From Vulcanococcus sp. SFB_649D_100_25 (GTDB taxonomy: Bacteria > Cyanobacteriota > Cyanobacteriia > PCC-6307 > Cyanobiaceae), in contig JAURGL010000031.1 in assembly GCA_030833825.1 (NCBI GenBank), positions 1-15,355 on the forward strand: 15,355 bases of DNA, given 5' to 3'. This document shows positions 5,205 to 11,173 of this stretch, in pieces; position 1 is the first letter of the stretch, and the number at the start of each line of letters is the position of its first letter. The translations under genes and the position numbers were made by a program. The notes under the pieces are model-generated. The model had not been told where the DNA came from, searched no databases, and saw nothing but the letters and a program-made list of their open reading frames with translations.

Positions 5205-5321
5205 ATGGAAGCGGACTACGGGATGGCGATCACGGCCATGGTTGTCATTGGCGCCCTGCTCACCGCAGGGGTGGTTTATGTGCTCTCCCGCCCCAGCGAC
5301 CTCGGCCCCAAGCGCCCCTGA
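5205..5321 (+). CDS. 38-residue single-TM peptide leading the HLIP operon
   Basis: One TM helix (about residues 6-27, AMVVIGALLTAGVVYVL) with an acidic start (MEADYG) and a Pro/Lys/Arg-rich end. It is the first frame after the HLR1 element and lies 14 bp before the first HLIP gene, whose ribosome site follows its stop. An in-frame extension back to 5109 would run through the promoter and is not believable. It has no chlorophyll-binding motif. Likely a thylakoid peptide co-expressed with HLIPs in high light; the exact role is unknown. Confidence 0.6.
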   Translation: MEADYGMAITAMVVIGALLTAGVVYVLSRPSDLGPKRP

Positions 5322-5335
5322 TTTTGGAGAGAACG

Positions 5336-5572
5336 ATGCAAACCAATCAAGTCAACGACGCCTTGTCCCGGAACCGGGCTGAGCACTCCATCCACCAGCA
5401 ACAACTGCAACGGGTTGAACTCTTCAATGGCCGGATGGCGATGCTGGGGATCGTGATTGGGGTGATCACTGAGGGGCTCACCGGTCAGGGGATTGTCCAC
5501 CAGATCGGTCTCGGGGCACTTGTGGATGGCTATGCCGCCTGCCACACCCAATACCTCCCCTTCTGCTTCTGA
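5336..5572 (+). CDS. high-light-inducible protein (HLIP, one-helix chlorophyll-binding)
   Basis: 78 residues. ELFNGRMAMLG (28-38) is the chlorophyll-binding signature of the LHC/HLIP superfamily (Glu and Asn/His ligands plus Arg), opening a single TM helix that ends near the GLTGQG turn. HLIPs sit in the thylakoid, bind chlorophyll and carotenoid, and help photosystem assembly and quenching under excess light. GGAGAGA four bases before ATG 5336 fixes the start; a TTG at 5324 is not needed. The tail after residue 60 (VDGYAACHTQYLPFCF) is longer than usual and has two Cys. Second gene of the HLR1-controlled operon. Confidence 0.85.
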   Translation: MQTNQVNDALSRNRAEHSIHQQQLQRVELFNGRMAMLGIVIGVITEGLTGQGIVHQIGLGALVDGYAACHTQYLPFCF

Positions 5573-5587
5573 TCACCCGAATCCCCC

Positions 5588-5803
5588 ATGGCCCCAGAGG
5601 AATTTCGCTACGAACCCGTCGAAGCCTTCGGTCGCAGCATGACCAGCCCTCGACCCTGGAACACCTCGGCCCTCGAAGGGGTGGAGCGCCTCAACGGTCG
5701 GGTTGCCATGCTCGGTTTCGCCGCAGCCTTGATCGGTGAATGGATCACCGGCCATGGCCCCGCCGGCCAGGTGATTGATCTGGTCCGCTGGTACCTCAGC
5801 TGA
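5588..5803 (+). CDS. high-light-inducible protein (HLIP)
   Basis: 71 residues. ERLNGRVAMLG (33-43) is the HLIP signature, followed by a TM helix FAAALIGEWITG and a short end. It lies 15 bp after the first HLIP, which differs widely outside the motif, so the pair is old rather than a fresh duplication; two HLIPs often work as hetero- or homodimers. There is no good Shine-Dalgarno before ATG 5588, so its translation may be coupled to the gene upstream. No terminator is visible after it, so transcripts may run on into the gene at 5862. Confidence 0.85.
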   Translation: MAPEEFRYEPVEAFGRSMTSPRPWNTSALEGVERLNGRVAMLGFAAALIGEWITGHGPAGQVIDLVRWYLS

Positions 5804-5861
5804 CGCTGACGACGCCTCGAAGGCTTGCTAGGCCAGGAGAAAGCAGCAGTCGGGGCGCGTG

Positions 5862-6059
5862 ATGAAGCGGATTTTTGAAGTCTTCCATGCAGGACCTGCC
5901 GACTACGGCCGTTTCCACGTGGTCGCCCGTAACCGGCAGGAAGCGAAGCATCTAGCAGCCTCCAGCTATCCGGAGCATCGCTTTGCTGTCTTCCCAAGCG
6001 AGTTAATCCGGCCCGAGTGGCGCTACGACCTGCTGGCCGAATGGCAAAACACCCTTTAA
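5862..6059 (+). CDS. small YP-motif protein, paralogue of 4731-4922
   Basis: 65 residues, soluble. Gapless match to the 4731 protein through residue 42: Gly-Pro 11-12, V20, A22, Arg-Gln 25-26, A28, A32, Tyr-Pro 36-37. Then an own tail with PSELIRPEWRYDLLAEW. Predicted as strand (KRIFEVFHAGP), strand, helix (NRQEAKHLAASSY), strand. GTG 5859 directly before ATG 5862 is an equally possible start. It lies 58 bp after the second HLIP and may be read from the same promoter. Its TAA shares bases with the TAA of the convergent gene at 6056. Function unknown. Confidence 0.6.
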   Translation: MKRIFEVFHAGPADYGRFHVVARNRQEAKHLAASSYPEHRFAVFPSELIRPEWRYDLLAEWQNTL

Positions 6060-6382
6060 ACCTCAGGTTTGGCTGAGCGGGACACGATCAGATTCAGCTC
6101 AGCTGCCCAGGCCAGCAGATCGTTGGTGGCCGTCAACACCTCCAGCGATCGGCTCCATGCTTCGTGCAGATCTGGGGCCGCCATCACGTAGTTCTCCGCC
6201 AGCTCGTAGGAGCGCACCAGGGCGCAGGCCCCCTTCAAACGCTCTGGGGTGAAGTTGTGAGCCATGACCTTGTCCAGCAGGCCCAACTGCCAGAAGGCCC
6301 GGCCGACGCCGCGGTCCCCAGAAAAGCTCTGCTGGAGAGTCCGCAGGACGGGTTGAAAGTCTGGGCGATGGAGATGATCCAT
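6056..6382 (-). CDS. helical protein of unknown function
   Basis: 108 residues, all-helical in appearance: LRTLQQSFSGDRGVGRAFWQ, then LGLLDKVMAHNFTPERLKGA, LVRSYELAENYVMAA and EAWSRSLEVLTATNDLLAWA. No signal peptide, TM helix or catalytic motif. Codon use and composition are those of a true gene. ATG 6382 has only GGGGC upstream. It converges on the YP-motif gene with a 4-bp overlap at TTAA. Family not recognised. Confidence 0.6.
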   Translation of the reverse strand: MDHLHRPDFQPVLRTLQQSFSGDRGVGRAFWQLGLLDKVMAHNFTPERLKGACALVRSYELAENYVMAAPDLHEAWSRSLEVLTATNDLLAWAAELNLIVSRSAKPEV

Positions 6383-6478
6383 GCCCCAGCCCTAACACTG
6401 TTTAAATCTCTTCTGCAGAGAAAAATCATCCTCAAGTCGGGCAATCACAAGGCCTTGCAAATGAAGCTCGCCTGAGCC

Positions 6479-6658
6479 ATGACCAATGAATGGCAGGGGC
6501 AGAACCCGAAACCCCGCCAGCAACGGCCCTCGGACCACCCGGGGGCTTTTGCATCTCAACTCCAGCTGGAGGCCCATGGGCGCACCGCGATCGATGCCAC
6601 ACGACTCACCGGGGATGAAACGTCTCGTGGCCATGACCCCGACGGGATCAACGATTGA
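6479..6658 (+). CDS. 59-residue hydrophilic protein
   Basis: Starts at ATG 6479: a Gln/Pro/Arg-rich front (TNEWQGQNPKPRQQRPSDHP), a helical middle (AFASQLQLEAHGRTAIDATR) and an Asp-rich end. It overlaps the next gene by 44 bp, which is long for neighbours, and has no Shine-Dalgarno. Codon use is acceptable. It may be real or a chance frame; the overlap counts against it. Confidence 0.35.
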   Translation: MTNEWQGQNPKPRQQRPSDHPGAFASQLQLEAHGRTAIDATRLTGDETSRGHDPDGIND

Positions 6659-6794
6659 AGCCCTGGAGGATGGGCACTACCGGGTCTGCTTGCCCGAAGG
6701 TCCCTGCCAGATCGTCACAGGCCTGCATCGCGCCAATGACCTGCTGTATTGGAGCGAGCAAACCAGGCCCCATAAGAACCTGATGGAAGGTTGA
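6615..6794 (+). CDS. small protein, unknown function
   Basis: 59 residues. TPTGSTIEALEDGHYRVCLP, then EGPCQIVTGLHRANDLLYW, look like strands and a helix of a tiny alpha/beta domain with two Cys. GGGG lies directly before ATG 6615; ATG 6633 would start at MTPTG. The longer frame back to 6486 reads as non-coding. The gene is tail-to-tail with mreB, whose terminator starts 39 bp after this stop. Family not recognised. Confidence 0.5.
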   Translation: MKRLVAMTPTGSTIEALEDGHYRVCLPEGPCQIVTGLHRANDLLYWSEQTRPHKNLMEG

Positions 6795-6833
6795 TGCCCC
6801 CTGGTGCTGCAGCGAACGCCGCAAGGCGGACAT

Positions 6834-6863
6834 AAAAAAGCCCCGGGGCTGAGCCACCGGGGC
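6834..6863 (-). terminator. Rho-independent terminator of mreB
   Basis: On the minus strand a perfect 7-bp stem GCCCCGG/CCGGGGC (6863-6857 with 6846-6840) encloses an inner GGC-TCA-GCC hairpin and is followed by six T (6839-6834). It begins 20 bases after the mreB stop. On the plus strand no T-run follows, so it acts for mreB only. Confidence 0.85.
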
Positions 6864-6883
6864 AAGGGATTCACCAGGCGAGA

Positions 6884-7909
6884 TCAGGACATGTCGCCGC
6901 AGGTGCAGCGCTTGAGGTTGTCCCAATCCTCCAGAACTTGGCCGCAGCCATTCACCACGCAGTGGAGGGGATCGTCGGCCACCACCGTGAAGATGCCGGT
7001 GGATTCGGTGATCAGATCACTGATTCCCGGAATCAAGGCACCACCGCCGGCCAGAACAATGCCACGGGCATGAACGTCGGCAGCGAGCTCAGGGGGGGTT
7101 TGCTCGAGGACGCGCTTGATGGATTCAACGATCGCGCTGAGGGGCTCTTCAATCGCGCCACGGATTTCGAGGGCGGTCACGGTGATGCTCTCAGGCAATC
7201 CGGTGCGGTTATTGAAACCACTGACCTCCATGTGGCGGTCGTCGTTCTTGGCATTGGCATGGGCCGAGCCAATCTGCATCTTGACCTTTTCGGCGGTGGA
7301 TTCACCAATCACCAGCCCGTAGGTCTTCTTGAGATACGAGGCAATGCTCTCGGTGATTTCGTCTCCAGCGATGCGGACCGATTCACTCGCCACAGGAGAG
7401 CCCAGGCTGAGCACAGCGACATCAGTTGTGCCACCACCGATGTCAACAATCATGCTGCCAACAGGCTCGGTGATAGGCAGACCAGCACCGATCGCTGCAG
7501 CAACGGTTTCATCGATCAGATACACCTCTTTGGAGCCGATGATGCCTGCTTCACGCACGGCTCGGCGCTCCACATCGGTGATGCTGCTGGGGATGCCAAC
7601 GACCATGCGTGGGGCAGTGGTCTTGCCGGCATTGCCACGACGCATGAAGGTCTGCATCATCAATTCCGCCGCGGCGTAATCGGCAATGACGCCATCACGC
7701 AGTGGACGAATCGCCTGGATGGATTTAGGCGTCTTGCCGATCATCCGCTTGGCACCAGCTCCCACTTCAATGGGAACGCCACGCTCAATATCCAGAGCGA
7801 CGACGGAAGGTTCGTCTAGAACGATGCCTTTCCCTGAGACGTACATCAGGGTGTTAGCCGTCCCCAGATCGACACCGATGGAGGAATGATTCCGGAAAGG
7901 CCAGAACAT
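6884..7909 (-). CDS. mreB: rod-shape-determining actin homologue MreB
   Basis: 341 residues, full length. Actin-fold motifs in order: phosphate-1 loop DLGTANT (14-20), connect-1 region LIDETVAAAIGAGLP, phosphate-2 loop DIGGGTTD (156-163), and adenosine loop LAGGGALIPG (286-295). MreB polymerises under the membrane and guides wall synthesis. I chose ATG 7909 (MFWPFRN) over TTG 7927. Two things are odd. First, the gene is closed by its own terminator, so no mreC or mreD follows. Second, the C-terminus is Cys-rich for MreB (C317, C322, C335, C337), ending NLKRCTCGDMS. It may be the only mreB of the cell or a second, divergent copy. Confidence 0.95.
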   Translation of the reverse strand: MFWPFRNHSSIGVDLGTANTLMYVSGKGIVLDEPSVVALDIERGVPIEVGAGAKRMIGKTPKSIQAIRPLRDGVIADYAAAELMMQTFMRRGNAGKTTAPRMVVGIPSSITDVERRAVREAGIIGSKEVYLIDETVAAAIGAGLPITEPVGSMIVDIGGGTTDVAVLSLGSPVASESVRIAGDEITESIASYLKKTYGLVIGESTAEKVKMQIGSAHANAKNDDRHMEVSGFNNRTGLPESITVTALEIRGAIEEPLSAIVESIKRVLEQTPPELAADVHARGIVLAGGGALIPGISDLITESTGIFTVVADDPLHCVVNGCGQVLEDWDNLKRCTCGDMS

Positions 7910-8210
7910 GGTTTTTTTGCTGATCAACCCAAAACTGGCCAGAGCGATTTATCCATCCGTCGTCGTTAATAAAATCTTCCACTCCTCGATCGATCTCGTA
8001 TTAATTGCAATGGCGCACCTATTCCAGAGATAGCCCTAGGGCAAGTGCCGCTTCGCCAGGGGGCGCTCTACAGGTAGTGCAACAGCCAGCGGGCAGCCGA
8101 AGCGGATGCCCCTGTGCGTTAATCTCAACAAACGTCCGAACCGGCGGCATTCAGCCCGGCTGGGGACAGATCAAGCACTGCGATCGACCCGCAAGGGTGC
8201 AGCGAATCCC
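7910..8210. other. intergenic region between mreB and a divergent small gene
   Basis: About 300 bp without a convincing gene. The mreB side (7940-8010) is the most AT-rich stretch nearby, with TATTAA and GATAAA on the minus strand as possible -10 boxes but no good -35 for either. Further right are a 10-bp palindrome GCCCTAGGGC (8033-8042) and a CTAT/ATAG hairpin just before it. It probably holds the mreB promoter and a promoter for 8211. Confidence 0.4.
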
Positions 8211-8345
8211 ATGACCCTCGGGCGATTCCTTGTTTTCTTTGTCATTGGCCTCGTCCTGGCCTTTTCGCTGACGCTCACCTGGCTGTTCTGGATCCTGGGG
8301 GTGGCTTTGCTGGCGGTGGTTCTCAAGCTCTGGCTCAACCCCTGA
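8211..8345 (+). CDS. 44-residue membrane peptide
   Basis: Nearly all hydrophobic: TLGRFLVFFVIGLVLAFSLT, then LTWLFWILGVALLAVVLKLW and a short end. Likely two short TM helices or one hairpin in the membrane. ATG 8211 is chosen because the in-frame extension to 8106 is Arg-rich and non-coding in look. The stop lies four bases before the next ATG, so the two genes are surely co-transcribed. Family not recognised. Confidence 0.6.
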   Translation: MTLGRFLVFFVIGLVLAFSLTLTWLFWILGVALLAVVLKLWLNP

Positions 8346-8349
8346 GGCC

Positions 8350-8544
8350 ATGTCTCAAACCACCACCCACAACGGTGTCAGCTACAAGCTGACCAAGCTC
8401 CCCTCAGCCCTGGATGCCTCCAAGGCCTCAAACCGGATCCGGCCCTGGCTCAGCCGCAGCGAAGAAGAGCAGAAGCAGAGCGAGCGGATCGCCCGGATCC
8501 GCCGGGACAGCGGCATCCCCTCCCCTGATGAGTGGATGTGGTGA
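8350..8544 (+). CDS. small hydrophilic protein
   Basis: 64 residues: THNGVSYKLTKLP as a likely strand pair, DASKASNRIRPWLSRSEEEQ and KQSERIARIRRDSG as charged helices, ending PSPDEWMW. No TM helix or signal. Strongly charged, with balanced Arg and Glu. Starts four bases after the membrane peptide gene. Family not recognised; an adaptor to that peptide is possible but unproven. Confidence 0.6.
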   Translation: MSQTTTHNGVSYKLTKLPSALDASKASNRIRPWLSRSEEEQKQSERIARIRRDSGIPSPDEWMW

Positions 8545-8606
8545 CCCAGGCCCCCCTCAGGCTCCCTGCTGCAGACTGACTGCCGAGAAGCCCCTGGAGC
8601 GAGCCT

Positions 8607-8813
8607 GTGGAACGAACCCTCAAGGGTGTGGCCTACGTCTCGGTGTGGGTCCTGATCTGGGGAACCGTGGCCTCCCTGATTGATTTTGTCCTGCTCGAAC
8701 GGGAGATCTACGCGGCCGCGAGCCTGGGGCAAGCGACCACCTTCGTGGGCTACGGCCTGGCCACAGTGGTCCTGGCCTGGCGCTATGCACCCCGGTTCCT
8801 GGGAAGCGATTAA
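8607..8813 (+). CDS. small two-TM membrane protein
   Basis: 68 residues from GTG 8607, with GGAG eight bases upstream. Helix 1 (about 8-29, VAYVSVWVLIWGTVASLIDFV) and helix 2 (about 43-58, TTFVGYGLATVVLAWRY) are joined by an acidic loop. Third gene of the compact plus-strand set starting at 8211. Family not recognised. Confidence 0.6.
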   Translation: MERTLKGVAYVSVWVLIWGTVASLIDFVLLEREIYAAASLGQATTFVGYGLATVVLAWRYAPRFLGSD

Positions 8814-8869
8814 GGCAGCTTTTTATGCTGATCAAATCGAAAGTGAAGGGGAAAATGATCAGGAAAAAA

Positions 8870-8930
8870 CTTGAATCAACAGCACGACAACTGAATTCTG
8901 CAGCTAGCGGTAGGGCGCTCTGAATTCAAG
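8870..8930. repeat. paired repeats upstream of the Nif11 gene
   Basis: In this AT-richer 125-bp gap, CTGAATTC occurs twice in the same direction (8891 and 8920, 29 bp apart), and CTTGAAT (8870-8876) is the inverted copy of ATTCAAG (8924-8930). The last copy ends eight bases before ATG 8939. They may be operator sites for the Nif11 gene. A 32-codon frame at 8825-8923 crosses them and is probably not a gene. Confidence 0.3.
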
Positions 8931-8938
8931 AGTCAGCC

Positions 8939-9121
8939 ATGTCAAAACATCAGCTGGAACTGTTCATGGCGAAAGCCAAGGGCAATTCCACGATGCAGCG
9001 TGAACTGGAGCGCTGCGGCCCCAACAACAGCTGTGTTGCTGCTGTTGCTCGCAAGCACGGGCACAAATTCTCCCCAGCGACCCTGACCCGCTGGCAACAC
9101 GATCACCCGAGCACCCACTGA
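8939..9121 (+). CDS. Nif11-domain peptide
   Basis: 60 residues with the Nif11 layout: MSKHQLELFMAKAKGN as helix 1, TMQRELERCG, then the short helix SCVAAVARKHG and the hallmark (G/H)-x-x-FSPATLTRW end. Nif11 domains serve as leader peptides of ribosomally made natural products such as prochlorosins in picocyanobacteria, but also occur as free-standing proteins. Here there is no Gly-Gly or Gly-Ala cleavage site and no core peptide after it, only WQHDHPSTH, and no LanM, maturase or peptidase-transporter is in view. So it is a stand-alone or orphan member. It has its own terminator and upstream repeats, hence a single-gene unit. Confidence 0.7.
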   Translation: MSKHQLELFMAKAKGNSTMQRELERCGPNNSCVAAVARKHGHKFSPATLTRWQHDHPSTH

Positions 9122-9128
9122 CCCAAAC

Positions 9129-9157
9129 AGCCGGATCCAGCAGGGTCCGGCTTTCTT
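9129..9157 (+). terminator. Rho-independent terminator of the Nif11 gene
   Basis: AGCCGGATCC (9129-9138) pairs with GGGTCCGGCT (9143-9152) over ten positions with one T-G wobble and a four-base loop AGCA, followed by TTTCTT. It begins seven bases after the Nif11 stop. Confidence 0.8.
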
Positions 9158-9168
9158 ATGGTTGCCGG

Positions 9169-9525
9169 ATGCATGCCCCGCGACGCCTGCCCTCGCTGCA
9201 GAACTGTCTCCTGAAGAGCCTGGTGATCAGCAGCGTCCTACTCATCGGAGCTGCGGCTCAGGGGCAATCCCTCAACTCCCTGCAGCAGACAGCACGGCGC
9301 TGTTTCCAGGGGAGTGACCGCCCCAGCTGCCGCAGCGCCATGGAACTCTCCGTTCAGCTGCGGGAGCAGGCGGATTCCAAGAATGCCTTGCGCTGCTACA
9401 CCGCACTGCTGGGGGTTGAGGCGATGCTGAACCTGAGCTTGTTTGGCGACAGGGATCAGGCCCGCGATGAACAAGCCCTGCTGCAGTCCAGCCAGGAATG
9501 CCAGGCGCTGCACATCCGATCGTGA
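9169..9525 (+). CDS. secreted four-Cys protein, family A
   Basis: 118 residues. A signal peptide of about 33 residues (basic start, core LVISSVLLIGAAAQGQS) precedes a helical mature part with cysteines spaced C-x8-C-x21-C-x34-C. The protein at 12196 has C-x8-C-x22-C-x34-C and the same size, so they are paralogues despite little identity elsewhere. Four Cys suggest two disulfides and a periplasmic place. It begins 12 bases after the terminator T-run of the Nif11 gene, so its promoter must overlap that gene or terminator. Function unknown. Confidence 0.65.
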   Translation: MHAPRRLPSLQNCLLKSLVISSVLLIGAAAQGQSLNSLQQTARRCFQGSDRPSCRSAMELSVQLREQADSKNALRCYTALLGVEAMLNLSLFGDRDQARDEQALLQSSQECQALHIRS

Positions 9526-9585
9526 CGGAGCTGGTCAAGCCTTGAATCCGCTGCCAGCCTGAGGGCATCTGCGCGCAGGTCATCC

Positions 9586-9834
9586 ATGCACTCCGCCCAG
9601 GCCCTCCGAGAGCGCTATGCCGCTGGGGAAAGCAGCCCCGGGGAGGTGAACGCCATCGCCCGGGTTTACTCGTCCCTAAAGCAGTTGAGCTATCCCCAAG
9701 CCCTGGAGGATGTCCATGACGGACTGGGCTATGGGATGGCGGAAGACATCAACTGCCTCCAGGGGGGATTCCCCTGGGCAGAGGTGGAACGTTCCCTGAT
9801 CCCCATGGGCAGGCGTTGGATTAACAACGCCTGA
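9586..9834 (+). CDS. small soluble protein, unknown function
   Basis: 82 residues, helical: SAQALRERYAAGESSPGEVN, then AIARVYSSLKQLSYPQALED and DGLGYGMAEDINCLQGGFPW, ending ERSLIPMGRRWINNA. No signal or TM helix. CAGG lies six bases before ATG 9586. Convergent with the membrane peptide gene at 9843, eight bases between stops, without a visible terminator. Family not recognised. Confidence 0.6.
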   Translation: MHSAQALRERYAAGESSPGEVNAIARVYSSLKQLSYPQALEDVHDGLGYGMAEDINCLQGGFPWAEVERSLIPMGRRWINNA

Positions 9835-9842
9835 GGGGGACT

Positions 9843-9962
9843 TCAGGACTTGGGAACGAACAACTGAGAGAGAAAGAACAGGATCCCGGCACCGGCCAGT
9901 GCAGGCAGGACCACGGGGACGCCCCGGGGGGCAACGGCGGAAGCCAACACCAGGTAATCCAT
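9843..9962 (-). CDS. 39-residue single-TM peptide
   Basis: MDYLVLASAVAPRGVPVVLP leads into a TM helix (ALAGAGILFFLSQLFV) ending PKS. There is no Shine-Dalgarno, but a well-formed promoter (-35 GGGACA, 17-bp spacer, -10 TAAAAA) lies just upstream and places the transcript start about 17 bases before ATG 9962. Size and one helix are like small thylakoid complex subunits, but I cannot assign it. Independent of the DUF4912 gene by its own promoter. Confidence 0.5.
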   Translation of the reverse strand: MDYLVLASAVAPRGVPVVLPALAGAGILFFLSQLFVPKS

Positions 9963-9986
9963 TCGGGTTTCAACAGGATCGCTGAA

Positions 9987-10015
9987 TTTTTAGCACCGGT
10001 GCTGGGCCCTGTCCC
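9987..10015 (-). promoter_or_regulatory. promoter with operator-like palindrome
   Basis: On the minus strand: GGGACA (10015-10010, four of six to TTGACA), 17 bp, TAAAAA (9992-9987). The 12-bp perfect palindrome AGCACCGGTGCT (9992-10003) fills the spacer next to the -10 box and shares its first T, the usual place for a repressor. It would control the peptide gene at 9843-9962. Confidence 0.4.
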
Positions 10016-10057
10016 CGCAGACGCAATCTGTCGATAGGGAAGGACCCCGGAACGGCT

Positions 10058-11074
10058 TCAGAACCACTCCGATCGGGCTTCTTCTTTGGTGTTCACCTTG
10101 GCTTCGGGGGTACGGCGCTCAAATTCAAGACGGATCGAGCGCTCCTGTTCACCGTCTGCGGCAACGGCCCTGATCGGGTAGAGCTGTTCTCCATCCCGGA
10201 ACGGGACGTGCATCCGGAAGGTGCCATCGCTCTCCAGGGGAATCTGGCGATCACCCACATAGAGAGCAGCCATGGGGTCAGTGGCGCCATAGACGATCAG
10301 CTCGGCGTCGGCCACCAGCCAGAAGGAGCGCTCGCGCCCCAAGCCCGCACCGGACTCGTTGCGACCGCTGGCCCACAGCCCAGCACCTGAAGCGTTGAGA
10401 CCGCCCTGGGCAAGGTCGTACTCATGGAGGATCTCGGATCCAACCCGACGGCTACGGGTGGGGACTGCCGCGCGCTGGTAGTACTGCTCGTGGGGCACCC
10501 CGGAACTGACCACAGGCTCAGGCCAGCTGGTGGCTGGGGGCTCTTCGAGGGAGAAGGGAACGAAGCAGTCGGCGATCCGTGCAGAAGGCTCCAGACCAGG
10601 GACATGGGCTACGGCCGAGAAGGCGAGGGAATACCAACCACCACTGCGAAGCCGATAGCCCAACTCCACCCGGTAATCCCGGTTATCCAGGGGAACGGGC
10701 ATGAACCACTCGCTGGTCTTTGCATCCACCACGATTTCCTGAAGGGTGTGGGGATGGACCTGGTTACCGGACAGGCCCGTCAGGTCGGCCAGACGAATGC
10801 AGAGCTGGGTGCCCCCTGCTTTTTGAACCCGTTTGAGATCAGCGGCGCTGATCCTCCAGAAGCAGTAGGCCCACTGGGGATCGCGGGGCAAAAACACCAC
10901 ATGGGTGCCGTGGGAATCAGCTGAAGCCTCGATGAGCTCCACCACGGGGGCAGGTTGATCAAGGGCGGGGAGGCGCTCCTTGATCGTGGCTTTCAATTTG
11001 CTGGGGATGAGCTCACGGATCCAGCCCAGGGCACCTTTGCTCGCAGCCTTGGCGTTCGGGTTGATGTCGCCCAT
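10058..11074 (-). CDS. DUF4912 domain protein
   Basis: 338 residues. After a basic start, residues about 55-175 hold the DUF4912 signature: VVFLPRDPQWAYCFWRIS, then a strand-rich domain ending in RIADCFVPF. A spacer with Gly/Ser/Pro follows (about 175-240), and a second strand-rich, Ig-like domain (about 250-325) starts RSFWLVADAELIVYG and contains GDRQIPLESDGTFRM. DUF4912 proteins are common in cyanobacteria and firmicutes; their function is not established. No signal peptide, so it is likely cytosolic. ATG 11074 has AGAG upstream. The ppk2 gene lies 99 bp upstream on the same strand, so co-transcription is possible. Confidence 0.8.
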   Translation of the reverse strand: MGDINPNAKAASKGALGWIRELIPSKLKATIKERLPALDQPAPVVELIEASADSHGTHVVFLPRDPQWAYCFWRISAADLKRVQKAGGTQLCIRLADLTGLSGNQVHPHTLQEIVVDAKTSEWFMPVPLDNRDYRVELGYRLRSGGWYSLAFSAVAHVPGLEPSARIADCFVPFSLEEPPATSWPEPVVSSGVPHEQYYQRAAVPTRSRRVGSEILHEYDLAQGGLNASGAGLWASGRNESGAGLGRERSFWLVADAELIVYGATDPMAALYVGDRQIPLESDGTFRMHVPFRDGEQLYPIRAVAADGEQERSIRLEFERRTPEAKVNTKEEARSEWF

Positions 11075-11173
11075 AGCTCTGCCCGTCCCTCGATCGATGT
11101 CGCACCATCGTCACCGACCTACCCAGCAGCAAAGCGCCTCTGTCAGGGGATCGGTACGACCGGGGATCACGGC

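Noticed and set aside
6938..7819. A 293-codon open frame on the plus strand opposite mreB
   Set aside because: It is a shadow: its composition (His, Asp, Thr-rich) is that of an antisense frame, and mreB is unmistakable on the other strand.
8825..8923. A 32-codon Lys-rich frame before the Nif11 gene
   Set aside because: No ribosome site, it crosses the repeats, and its base composition is that of the AT-richer promoter region.
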